Positions 11,126-22,800 of a DNA stretch of 64,000 bases are shown piece after piece. The DNA comes from Dipodascopsis uninucleata var. uninucleata. Lineage: Eukaryota > Ascomycota > Lipomycetes > Lipomycetales > Lipomycetaceae. The first letter of the stretch is position 1. Each line of letters opens with the position of its first letter. The translations under genes and the position numbers were made by a program. The stretch is from the NCBI GenBank assembly GCA_030568195.1, contig JAJLTO010000005.1, positions 1,054,001-1,118,000 of the forward strand. Reading direction: 5' to 3'. Under the pieces are notes generated by a model that saw only the letters and a list, made by a program, of their open reading frames with translations, ran no database searches and had not been told where the DNA came from.

Positions 11126-12398
11126 TAATTTTTTAGCTGCCTGCACGGCTCAGCCTGTCGCGAGCATTCAAAGCGCTCGCCACAATCGTACAGTGTTTAA
11201 TTCGCGAGATAACAATTAGTTAGAAAAACAAGTGCTTCTATATTATGGAGCTCTGTTTTTATTGGCTTGTTGCCTATTATTTCTTACGTTTTCGTTGTAG
11301 CCAAATCACCATAAAGGTGTCGCTAATTTAATTTTGGATTTATATACTTCTAAACAACTAAACCACGCCTCACGAGGCTCGTGGGGAGTACACGCTATTT
11401 CGAACGTACTCGTCAAAGATCCGGGCTAGCAAAGTATTCTATTGATAACTCCGCATTTTGTGCCCCTTATATATGTAGAAGTAGATATATATGTGGGCTC
11501 ATTTTCACGATTTCGTTTCAAGTTCCTGAATCCACTGACTTGACTGTATTGCAGTTGACATGATATGTGCTCGTTGAAATAACTAACGAGTAGCAAAACG
11601 ATCAAATATAATTTTAAGGTGGCCACTCTTACTGCACATAGTTTCAGCTCTATTACTAATAGCAGTTTGGCTTATAAATTTATAGCAAGTGTCCTTGTTC
11701 TTCGCAAGTAGTAAGCGATATTTCGACGCACAATTGCTTTTTGGAAGAGCTATAATCAGGGCAGTCGAAGACGTCCACAGCTCCGGCATAGAGTGCAATT
11801 GATTTTAGAACATCGGCTAAGGAAGCTAAATGTATTAGCTCCAGTCTCCAACACGGCTGCACGCTCTCTGTTTGCTATTATTTTGAACTACATTTTAAGT
11901 AGCTTAAGGCATACCGGCTCCAGCCGATTCACGCTGTGTTGCTCTCACCTGCTGCAGTATGCTAATCTTACACATAGCGGAGCATAAATTGAATGGACCA
12001 AGTATTCTGTTTTCTTCTATCAGTTTTTTAGCAGCTTGCCGTTACACTACATTGGAAAGTTCATGATCCAAGCAGCAATTAACAAGATTATACGGACTAG
12101 AAAATTTCGCGAAACTGATCATAGTGTTTAACATTTACTCCATATTGTCTAGCTCTCAATGTTTTTTTCCATAAATTTGTCACGAATTTTATTTCTATAG
12201 ACTGCCATTATGTTCTCGAGAATATTGATACCTCACATGGTCTATTTAGTCCGCATTTCTACGAAAAATGAGCTCCTTGAAGAGTGATTTCTGCCGTTGG
12301 AAATGTCGAATCATCTTTACTAGCGTCACGCAAAGCATAGTTAACGGACGCAGAATTAAGCGCGAACGTCACTTCTTTCGCCTCCCTCAGACCGTGCC
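11126..12398. other. upstream region between MAPR gene and metallothionein
   Basis: This noncoding stretch lies between divergent genes. Several frames of 60–71 codons on both strands overlap one another and show no family signature. I found no tRNA or repeat. The right part is the distal promoter of the metallothionein gene. Confidence 0.5.
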
Positions 12399-12422
12399 AT
12401 CACGTGATCTAACATGACGTAA
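12399..12422 (+). promoter_or_regulatory. palindromic CACGTG site next to a CRE-like site
   Basis: ATCACGTGAT, a perfect palindrome around a CACGTG E-box, occupies 12,399–12,408. TGACGTAA, a CRE/ATF-like element, follows at 12,415–12,422. Both lie about 270–290 nt upstream of the metallothionein ATG and upstream of its TATA box. bHLH and bZIP factors bind such sites in fungi; which factor acts here is unknown. Confidence 0.45.
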
Positions 12423-12554
12423 CCTAGATTGGAGCAATTAGATATCATGTGGCTTTGTTCTTGATACTGCTCGAAGGGGTATAGTTTGTCAACCAGAGAA
12501 ATAATAAATGGTTCGATGGGTCTGGGGAACTAGGTTATCGGGTGGTCTCTCAGA

Positions 12555-12562
12555 TATATAAA
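12555..12562 (+). promoter_or_regulatory. TATA box of the metallothionein gene
   Basis: A canonical TATATAAA lies 130 nt upstream of the metallothionein ATG, as expected for a strongly inducible gene. The transcript would then have a CT-rich leader of roughly 60–100 nt. Confidence 0.6.
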
Positions 12563-12629
12563 GCCCGGCTCGTATCCCAAATATCGTTCTTTATATCTCA
12601 TCACTATTACTATCAACACATCTCTTACT

Positions 12630-12649
12630 CTTAAGAAAAATTTCTTAAG
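12630..12649 (+). repeat. perfect inverted repeat in the metallothionein leader
   Basis: Two 9-nt arms, CTTAAGAAA and TTTCTTAAG, are exact reverse complements separated by AA. The element ends 42 nt before the metallothionein ATG and downstream of the TATA box, so it is probably in the transcribed leader. It could form a small RNA hairpin or be a dimer binding site in DNA. Confidence 0.55.
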
Positions 12650-12691
12650 GTATCATCTACATACAAGTTAACACATATCGAACTATTAATA

Positions 12692-12918
12692 ATGGCCGGT
12701 GGATGCGACTGTGGACCTTCCTGCTCTTGCTCTAGCAGCAGTGGATGCACCTGTAAGGGTCGTGTTGATCAGGCACATCCTGGTTGCTGCGGACACTGCA
12801 GCAGCGGTACCTGTTCTGCTGGAAGTTGCAGCAGCTGCTCTTGCGTAAGTACTTTTAATGATCTTAAATAGTTATCTATAATATGTGAATAATGTACTGA
12901 CTTTCGCTATAGAAGTAA
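12692..12918 (+). CDS. metallothionein, 52 residues
   Basis: This tiny gene is too short for usual ORF cut-offs. Exon 1 (12,692–12,844) encodes 51 residues. A 68-nt intron (GTAAGT donor, TACTGAC branch, CTATAG acceptor) then leads to exon 2 (12,913–12,918), which supplies only Lys and the stop. The 52-residue product has 13 cysteines at 5, 7, 11, 13, 19, 21, 32, 33, 36, 41, 46, 49 and 51: four CxC pairs and one CC. It is rich in Gly and Ser, with two His and no aromatic residues, typical of a fungal copper/zinc-binding metallothionein that buffers metal in the cytosol. If the intron were retained, the frame would run on for eight more residues (VSTFNDLK) before a stop. A TATA box and E-box lie upstream. 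Sequence classes of fungal metallothioneins vary widely, so metal preference is not predictable. Confidence 0.88.
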
Positions 12919-13763
12919 ATCAAGGATTCATAGCAGTTTAGTCGTGTATCTATTTTTATAAATTTACACTGGATACTTAAAGCTGTTTATCGATTTGTTC
13001 TTCGTGGTTTTTCTTTCATTTTGATATATATGTTGGAGTGAGATTTGAATTTAACTATATGAAATATCAGTACTTCAGTGAGACTGATTATGATTCATAT
13101 TTTTATATTTTCGATTTTTGGTAATTCTAAATAAAATGATTTTAAAATTTATTTGATTTTATTGGCAAATCGCGTCACTTGTAGATTGTATGGCATTGAT
13201 TGAGTATCGCTGAAGCTCGTTCTTGTAGTTAGCAAAACACTTTCTATATTGACTATAGATAAGCACCACTTCGTACCTTTGATAACGTCATAATTTACAG
13301 AGGGTTGCGTAGTTTATCGAAACGTGGAATCGAAAGTTATGTCATACTGACTCTCCGTTGTTTACGTAAATATACAATGGGAAACGGCTGCATATTAGAG
13401 CTATATCGATGTATGCGACACAAAGTTCGCTTAAGTGGTTTAGATTCCGATAAACCTGTATTTATGTTAATTTTCATGCTAGCCTTTTATCTTTTTGAAT
13501 CATAACTTAGATAACGATGTAGATTATGGGAACAGCAATAAGATGAGAAACGTGGCATGGCTTTTTGTGACATTATAAGAAGCAATCAGAACTAACTCTG
13601 AGCTTAGAACATAGTAATACATATACATAACAATGCAATGTCCTTCCTCACTCGAATTATCAAGCGTACCACGAAAAAACATTATGGCAAAAATGGAAAA
13701 TGAAAACGAGACATCGCAAGATAATATAAGAAACATTATTTAAATTGGGACAATACAATATGA
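12919..13763. other. 3' flanks between metallothionein and PEX30
   Basis: This is 845 nt between convergent genes, AT-rich and without a supported gene. The frames at 13,305–13,505 (TTG start) and 13,524–13,736 lack any recognisable motif. Confidence 0.5.
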
Positions 13764-15500
13764 CTAGATGGTGGTGTCCGCGTCCTTATGTCTGAGTAGC
13801 GACCTTCGTTTAATTTCGGTGTAGCTATTAGATTTGTTGTGTCCTTTAGTGTCGACACTGTCTTTACTGGATCCTGGTAAGATCGATGATGCTCTGATAG
13901 CATCTTGAACAGTTTCCAGATCTACAGAGTCATCAAGTTCAGCTGAGGTAGACTTAGGAGTAGTCCTTTCTTCCTGACCATTATTTGGCGAAGTCACAGT
14001 GGGATCCGGCGAAGCCTCATCTTCTGATCTTGCCTGAATTGATCTAGAATCAACTGAGTTGCTAATTTCAGGCGCATAATCCTCCTCCACACCATGAGCA
14101 GTGGCAACCGCAACAGGAGGATCGAAAATAACAGACTCATCTGCCAGAATCTCTTTGTCTTCAACAAGTTCAGCGTTACGAATCCATCTTCTTCTCCTCG
14201 TATACTTTCCAAAAGCATCTTCCTTTGTAGGCTTTTTCCACGTATTATCATAATAAATCCAGCCTTCTTCATCTCCATTAGAGTCATCAACTCTCCATTG
14301 CGTATCAACCCATCTCCATTTCATGCCTGTTCCTTCGGAATCCGGGAGCGTGAAATCATCTAAACCAGGACATTCATTCAAAAATTCATCTGTCCATGCA
14401 GTACGCTCATAAGCAAGAAGATTAGCCGTCCATCCTATTCCAAGCCACTTGCGCTGGTTCTCATAGACAATATATGTAAATCTAACAGCGTCTTTCGAGT
14501 GATGTTTATCTAATGGATTATTTCGTAGACTGTTAACCACATCCGACGCTAATGATGTTGCGTATGTTGGCGCAAAAGCACCGGAATCTGACTCGCTCTT
14601 AGTGCTAATGTTTGTGGGCTGAGCGGAAAGCGGGACTATAGAATGAGACTGTCTAGTTCGAGAGAAATCCAATCCAGTGAGATAGAACGTTAAGAGCCTT
14701 GTTGTACGCGATCTCCATAAGATCGTCCGTGTCACTCTTGCTGGCAAAGAATGATAAGTCAAGACAAACACACCAGCCATAAGAAGCATTGATCTTGGCG
14801 ACATAATGTAGAACGTTAAAACAATATATAAAGGAGACAAAAACAGAACCGTGAACAATAGCCTTGTTATATCACGAGTAGTAAGTGACAGCGAGGTTAT
14901 AGGAGAAAAAAACATCTCTGTACGCATAGTCAGCGTAGTCAACGTGTGAACAATAGCATCTAGCGTAGGGTGTTCCTCTTGCTCTGTATTTTGTGCAAAA
15001 TAAGCCACTGAAGTTAGTATTATGAGATCAAAAAGTCATTATAGTAGCACTGATCAACGGCTTAATCAGTTTTCCTTACCTTTGTCAACCGATCCATGAA
15101 GATAGACATATCCCGCTATACCTCCAACGGCGAGTAAATGGCCTGCATATCTAACCAGAAACTCCCAGTGAAGTACAATTGCTGTCCAGCTAGCTACCAC
15201 GAGGAAGGAAGCCCAACTATCATTTGAAGTCCAAGTCAATAGAGCAACCACTCTATCAGCAGCCACTATATAAGGATATGCCTGTGATAGAGCCTTAGTC
15301 ACCGTGGGCGGTGTTTGTGCCAGCAAAGGCGAAGTCTGTTGTACGTGTCGACTGTCCGGTCCTACGAACGAAGCATAAGTTGGAACTGTCGACGATAGAC
15401 CAGTTGAGGGAGGAGCCGCCGAAACGTTTCCAGCGGACGGGACCGCTTGAGCTGCAGGATTTGACATTGACAGTAACCAAGGTGTTTCAAAGGCTGCCAT
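13764..15500 (-). CDS. PEX30: Pex30/Pex23-type peroxin with dysferlin domain
   Basis: This integral ER/peroxisome membrane protein belongs to the Pex23/Pex30 family, which controls peroxisome number and size at ER exit sites. Exons are 15500–15080 and 15007–13764; the 72-nt intron has a TACTAAC branch close to its CAG acceptor. The protein is 554 residues. It contains the family block PWLLS, then AYPYIVAADRVVALLTW, and several hydrophobic segments between about 80 and 240 (reticulon-like region). A complete DysF domain (about residues 317–410) follows, with WRWVD, WRVD, GWIYYDNTW and YTRRRRWIR, then an acidic/Ser-rich tail. Orthology among Pex30, Pex31 and Pex32 cannot be settled by eye; most non-Saccharomyces species have one such gene. 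The ATG at 15500 is overlapped by a short upstream ORF. Confidence 0.87.
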
Positions 15501-15510
15501 GCATCTGCAT
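15487..15510 (-). promoter_or_regulatory. seven-codon upstream ORF overlapping the PEX30 start
   Basis: On the minus strand an ATG at 15510 opens a seven-codon frame (M Q M H G S L, stop) in a different frame from PEX30. It runs across the PEX30 ATG at 15500. A ribosome starting at the first ATG would pass the main start, so this could damp PEX30 translation if the transcript begins upstream of it. Confidence 0.5.
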
Positions 15511-16810
15511 GGTGAGTGCTCGAAATATTTGATGATACGAGGGGATCTGACGCCCTACAAATAAACGTAGAAAAAACTTGACACTTTGCTGTATCACTCA
15601 CTACTGTAAGATTAGTTATAATAAATCCCTATTTTATACTATTTTCACGCTATTCGACACTTTAATCAAGTCCTGAGAATGAAAAAGATAAATAGTATAT
15701 TATTCAGAGAAATTATCCGAGAATGTCATCAACATAATCCTATCCAACATAAACCGATTTTCAAATTTCGGAACCGATGTCTTCCTAGGCCGGATAAGCA
15801 AGAAAGCTCTACAAGCTTTCATGTGCGAATAACGACCAAATAGCGGTTACCCTGTCACATAATATTAAGGGTATAGTGTCGCGTTTATTGCCGACTGAAT
15901 AACGCGTACCAGCACGCATCTTTGCGAGCTTGGCTCCTTGATTCAGTAAATGACACGGACTCTTCGAACGGAATCACGGCGACTATGTCACGGAATATAG
16001 GAATTGATGTTGTGTATTACTCACAATAGCCGACTATTTTGCAAGCATTGGTAATGGCATGTCGAGGTCTTGTGCGTCGCACGAAGCAATCAGAAGATTA
16101 ATGATTTCTAGTCATCACTTTTTAAGTATACCAGCACGTGAGTTTTTATATAAACCATGGCTAGCAGTGGAATTGGACATGAAGATCCGGATATATTGTA
16201 TATGGTGATATTGCATTAAGGAAGCTCACAGCATAGACTACATTAGAGCTTTATCGGTAGACTTGGCTTGTCAGGGGCAGACACTTTATTCAGGAGATGA
16301 AACTGTTAAGATCGCACAATCTTGACATAACTACAATTCTGTATCATCTGGAGCACTTTCCGTGTATTATATTCCTACTCAACACCGCTAAATACAGCAA
16401 GGCTACAGATCAGATCAGTTAAAGTAAGCTGTATTTAAAAGATTTCCAATTTTCTATTCCATGATATAAGATACACACTTGGTACTCCAGTGGTGCGACA
16501 TCCCGCAAGTTAACTGGGCAGAAGTCATTATGATCTCAGGGAATCTTACATCCTTAAGTCCCGCGATCTTCGTCCTTCTAGCAGAAATGGCGAACAACTA
16601 GTAATGCTATTTTCAGAATATCGCTGGTATCATCATCGCTTTACAGCCTTATTACCGGGTAACACAAAACAATTTCAATTCTCCCAACTAGAACCGAAAT
16701 TTTTAATAGGGAACAAAATTTTCATTTTTTTGTATTTTAGTAACAAAAATTCATTTTTAGCCTTAAATCGGCTTCGAGGTCGACATAGAAGGTGAAATAT
16801 TTATAGAGCA
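15511..16810. other. divergent upstream region of PEX30 and midasin
   Basis: This is 1.3 kb without a supported gene. An AAAATTTT core at 16,715–16,722, about 90 nt before the midasin ATG, resembles the RRPE element of ribosome-biogenesis promoters, but I found no accompanying PAC (GCGATGAG) element, so this is weak. The 63-codon frame at 16,604–16,795 is AT-rich noise. Confidence 0.45.
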
Positions 16811-19800
16811 ATGGAGAAGAGCTCTATTTTAGGAGATGCGAAGTTTTGCATCGACTTCCTTGGTTCGTTGGAGTTGTTAATCAAGAGCGTGGAAGGAGGA
16901 AAGGTACCAGAACTGCAAAAATCGTTGGAAGCACTTCACTCGAGGGTACTGCAGCCTTCTTATAGTCTTGATCCGACGGACTTAGACACTCTATCAAGAG
17001 CGGCTTTACATCCAGCCTATACAGATGCTGTACTAGAAAAGTTTTATAGCTTGTACTGCGACATAACAGGCAGATGGCTGTCGAAAGTCATGACTGATGC
17101 ATTCGATGTTGCGGTTGCGTTTGGGCGAGTTCTACCTCTGATTCCTCACATTGCATCACATGCCGATGATTTTTTTGAAGAGAATAGGAATTTTTTCGAT
17201 AATATAGATTCAGATCCTGATGATAATCGGGTCTTGCAGAGATTGGTGGCATTATATCGAATTTTATCGTTTGATCTTCGACGCTATGGACACCTAGTAG
17301 TAACACAGAGTATATTACAACTTATTCTTGATTCAAATCACTCTAGATCAGCTAGATTCATGGCTCTCCAAGTATGGAAGCTTCATATGAACCTTTCCGA
17401 GGCTCTTTTCAATACATTATTTTTTCAATATATTGAAAGTCCTGAAGAACCAATAGAGGGCCTTTATGATGATCAGCAAATAGATTATTTACTATTTCAT
17501 ATACTCGAGGCTACAAGACTCGCAAACATGAAGAAGAAGATTACAATTTCAGAAAATCGCATATTATCTAGACAGAGTTGCATTACTATTGACAATTCTT
17601 GCTTGAATCCAAGGGTTGCTAATTTGTGTGGTGTTCTTGCTCCTCGATATAAGGTTACCAGTCACATCGATTCTAAAATCGTATACACACCAACGACCTG
17701 TAGGAATATTCTTTCGATAGCAAGATATATACGAACTTCATCGCCATTATTAATAACCGGTGCACCTGGATGTGGAAAGACCTTCTTGATTGATCATTTG
17801 GTATCATCATTAGGCTATGAGCAGGCTAGCATCGTCAGATTGCATTTAGGCGACCAAACTGATACGAAACTTTTAGTTGGTACTTACTCGACTGGTGAAG
17901 TTCCAGGGTCATTTGTTTGGAAGCAAGGTATTCTGGCTAATGCAGTCCAACGAGGCTACGTTGTGGTAGTTGAGGATATCGATAGGGCACCCAACGAAGT
18001 CATTAGTGTGCTTCTTCAGCTTGTTCAGAAGCGCCAGATTGATATTCCTTCTCGAGGCGAAGTTATTAAAGCGCACTATCGATTTTTGATCATTGCAACT
18101 ACTACAGAATACTCGAACAGTCCGCAGAAAGACTTTATCGGAAGATCATTATGGCAACATGCTCGGTTAGCTATGATGACTGACGAGGAGCTGGAGCAGG
18201 TTATAGTAGTGCAATATCCAAGGATAGGCTCACTAGTGTCATTAATGAAGGATGTTTACAGAACGGTGTGTAGCACATATAAAGATAGTCACTTTATTGC
18301 ATATAGCAAGGGAAATCAAAATAGAATCGTCTCTCCAAAGGACCTTATGAAATGGGCTGGTCGTGTTAATTCCATGTTAACGCAATTTGGTGTTACAGTC
18401 GATAATATCGGCGGAATAGCGACAGAAGTATTTGAAGCGGTGTTTTGTGAATCTTTAGACTGCTTTGCCGGGAGTATACGAGTTGTCGACGCTTATATTT
18501 TTGTTGCTAACGCCATTGGTAGTGCTATGAATATAGCACCACATGTTGTCGACTTCTACTTAAAATCATATATTCCTGAACTGCGAGAGACGAGTTCTGA
18601 GATCGTCATTGGTCGGTCAAAACTCAACAAGTTTTTTAGTCCATCTCTTCGACGGCGTAGTAAGGCGTCGGATTCCACGTTGTTTGCCAATACAAATCAT
18701 ACTTTGAAGCTGCTGGAGCAAATTGCGAAATGCGTTCAGATGAGAGAGCCGCTACTGTTAGTTGGTGAGACCGGAACGGGAAAAACTACTGTGGTCCAGC
18801 GATTGGCATCTAAAATAGGTTGTAAGTTGACTGTAATCAATCTATCGCAGCAGACTGAAGCTAGTGATCTTATCGGAGGCTATAAACCTGTTGATGCCAA
18901 AGCAATAGCCATTCCTTTACGAGAAGAGTTTGAGCTTCTCTTTGAAGGAACATTTTCAAGCAAGAAGAATGAGAGGTTCAATTTGATATTTAATAGATGT
19001 TTTTCTAAGGGTCAATGGACTAATGTTATACGATTGTGGAACGAGGCTGTGAAGATGGCAAGAGATGTAATAGAGAATCAAAGGTCCAGATCTGATGATC
19101 AACCACGTAAGAAGAGACGTCAAGAGAGCAGATCTTCTGAAGATTTAATAACATCATGGAATTCCTTTTCTCAAAAGGTGACTGCTTTTGAATCTCAGTA
19201 TAAGAGAGTGACAAACTCTTTTGTATATCAATTTATTGAGGGTACCTTGGTTCGAGCAGTTAAAAATGGTGACTGGGTTCTCTTAGATGAAATAAATCTT
19301 GCAGCTCCCGATACGCTGGAAAGTATAGCAGATCTTCTGGTTCATGGTGGAGAAGGAGCAGCTATTCACTTATATGAGAAGGGCGATACTGAAGCTATCA
19401 GAGCGCATCCAAATTTTCGGATGTTTGCTTGTATGAATCCTACAGACGTAGGAAAGAAGGATCTTCCACCAGGATTCCGATCTAGATTCACGGAACTCTA
19501 TGTGAAGTCACCTGATGAAGATATGAGGGACCTGCTAACAATTATTGAAAAGTATATCGGTGCCTTGACGGTTGGAAGTGAAGGTACTGATGCATGTGAA
19601 GATGTTGCAAGTCTGTATATGGAGGCTAAGAAGCTTGCTGAAGGTCATCAAATTGTTGATGGAGCAAATCAAAAACCTCATTTCAGCATACGAACGCTTT
19701 CACGAATGTTGTTGTTTGTCCGTGATATGACCCCGGCATACGGATTTCGAAGAGCTCTTTATGAAGCATTTGGCATGTCATTTTTGACTCTTCTTGATAG

Positions 19801-22800
19801 GGCTTCTGAGGATATCCTTATGCCATTGATAATTAAGTATACAATCGGAAAGCTGAAAAACCCGAAATCAGTTCTGTCAAAAATCCCTTCTAGGCCTGTC
19901 AAAGGAAATTATATCCAATTCAAGCATTATTGGCTCGAAGTAGGTAAGTTGGAACCCGATGAACAGCCAAACTATATTATTACTCCTTTCGTGGAGAAGA
20001 ATTTGCTGAATCTTGTACGAGCGACGGCGACTAGAAGGTTTCCTGTTCTTATTCAAGGTCCCACCTCTAGTGGTAAAACTAGTATGATTAATTATCTTGC
20101 TAAGAGGACTGGACATAAGTTCGTTCGAATCAATAATCATGAACATACGGATATTCAGGAATATTTAGGGTCTTATGTATCAGATGATGAAGGAAACTTG
20201 ACATTTCAAGAAGGTCTTTTGGTAGAAGCTGTTCGTAACGGGTATTGGCTTGTGCTGGATGAGCTTAATCTGGCGCCTACAGAAGTCTTAGAAGCTCTCA
20301 ATCGTTTACTAGATGACAACCGTGAGATACTTATACCCGAAACGCAAGAAGTTGTGAAGCCACATCCTCATTTTTTACTGTTTGCGTCTCAAAATCCTCC
20401 AGGACTCTATGGTGGGCGTAAGAATCTATCGCGAGCATTTAGAAACAGATTTTTAGAGCTTCATTTTGATGATATTCCAGAAGATGAACTCGAAATAATC
20501 CTTAGAGGTAGATGTCAGATTCCGCCTACCTATGCAAAAAAAATTGTGGAAGTATACAAGGAGCTGTCTGTTCGTCGGCAATCAACGCGAGTTTTTGAAA
20601 AGAATGGATTTGCGACTCTGCGTGACCTTTTTCGTTGGGCTAATCGTGACGCGGTCGGGTACGATCAGTTAGCCTTAAATGGTTATCTTTTGCTTGCTGA
20701 ACGCGTGAGAAGACCAGAAGAACGTGATGTTGTAAAGGCTGTTATCGAGAAGGTACTACGTGTTAAACTTGATATTGAATTATTCTATGATAATTACGCA
20801 ATTCAGCATAACTCCAATATATCTACTGTTTGGAACAAAGCTATGCGTCGAATCTATATTTTAGTGAAGGAGTCATTGAGAAATAATGAGCCTGTTCTAC
20901 TAGTAGGTGAAACTGGCTGCGGCAAGACAACCGTTTGTCAGATACTGGCAGAACATTTTGGCAAGGCTCTGTATATAGTTAACGCACATCAGAATACCGA
21001 GGCCAGTGATATTATAGGTGCACAAAGACCTTTGAGAAATAGGTCTGAGTTACAAAAGCAGCTGAAGATTGAGCTCCAAAAGGTTCTGAGCGTTATGAAT
21101 ATTGAAACAGTTGATGAAGATCTTGATGCTCTTCTAAAGACATATGAAAGGTTACCCGACAAGCAAGATATAGATGCATCTTTTGTATCTAGAATCGACG
21201 ATTTACAGAAGAGACTTCGAGTTCTGTTCGAGTGGTGCGATGGTAGTCTTATTGGTGCTATGCGTCAAGGAAGTTTTTTTCTCTTGGATGAAATATCGCT
21301 CACAGATGATTCTGTTCTAGAGAGGTTAAATAGTGTTCTTGAGCCCGAGCGATCTCTTTTACTGGCTGAAAAAGGGAGCAAGGAAAGTTCAATAACAGCA
21401 TCGGATGGATTTCAGTTCCTGGCTACCATGAATCCTAGCGGTGACTATGGGAAAAAAGAGCTGTCACCTGCTTTAAGAAATAGATTTACAGAGATTTGGG
21501 TTCCAGCAATCACAAATCTCGATGATATTTACCAGATAGTCCAATCAAGATTGAACCAGGAGGATTTTGATATTTTTTCGAAACCTATGGTGCTATTTGC
21601 TACTTGGTTCTCAGAGTCTTTTGGAAGCGCATTTGATGGCCAAGCCATAGTATCAATTCGAGACATTCTTGCATGGATTGATTTCCTTAATGCGACTAAA
21701 GGGATGGATCAATACTCGAGACTACTACACGGTGCTAGTATGGTTTTTATCGATACTCTTGGAACGAATACTTTTGCATATCTTGCAGAATCTCCTGAGA
21801 TTTTAGCTACTCAAAAACAGAAATGTATTGAATACCTATCTATCTTAGCTGGATCAGATTTACGATCAGTTTACACAAAGGACATTACAGTTCAGATAAA
21901 TCAAGAATTTGTCTCGGCAGGTCCATTTCGTATTCCTCGAAATAGTGGTCTGAGCTCCGAATTTCCTTTTAGTTTTCAAGCTCCTACTACCGCTTTTAAT
22001 GCCATGAGAATCATACGAGGAATGCAATTGAAAAAGCCTATCATGCTCGAAGGTAGTCCCGGTGTTGGTAAGACTAGCATCATGACTGCTCTTTCGGCTG
22101 CTGCTGGAGCTAAACTCACACGTATAAATTTGTCTGATCAAACAGACTTGATGGACCTCTTCGGTTCTGATAGTCCTGTGGAGGGTGGTAAGAGCGGTGA
22201 ATTTGCTTGGCGTGATGCTCCTTTTCTCGATGCGATGCAGCACGGTCATTGGGTTTTGCTTGATGAAATGAATCTTGCTTCACAGTCAGTTTTGGAGGGT
22301 CTAAATGCCTGCTTAGATCACAGAGCAGAAGCATATGTTCCGGAACTCGATAGAACTTTCAGTTGTCATCCGGACTTCAAGGTTTTTGCTGCTCAAAATT
22401 CACATTATCAGGGTGGAGGACGAAAAGGACTGCCAAAGTCATTCATCAATAGATTTACGGTAGTCTATGTAGATTTATTGAGTTCTTCTGATTTGCATGT
22501 CATCACGAAACACTTGTATCCTGATATAAGCCAGAGTATTGCGCAGTCAGTTATCAAATTTATCAGCAGGCTCGAAGTTGAAACATCTAGGACACAAACT
22601 CTTGGAAGGGTTGGTGGACCGTGGGAATTCAATCTCCGTGATACTGTGAGGTGGTTTCAGCTTCTTGGTAAGGCACAAGAACTCTGTAGAAGCGTCTCTG
22701 TTGAAGAGTACTTAGACATCATAGTTAAAGATAGATTTCGTTCTAATGCAGACAAAGAAGCAGTAAACAAGTTGTTTTCTCAATGTTTTGGATATGAACC

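Noticed and set aside
16715-16722. RRPE-like AAAATTTT before midasin
   Set aside because: Such a run is expected by chance in AT-rich DNA, and no PAC element accompanies it.
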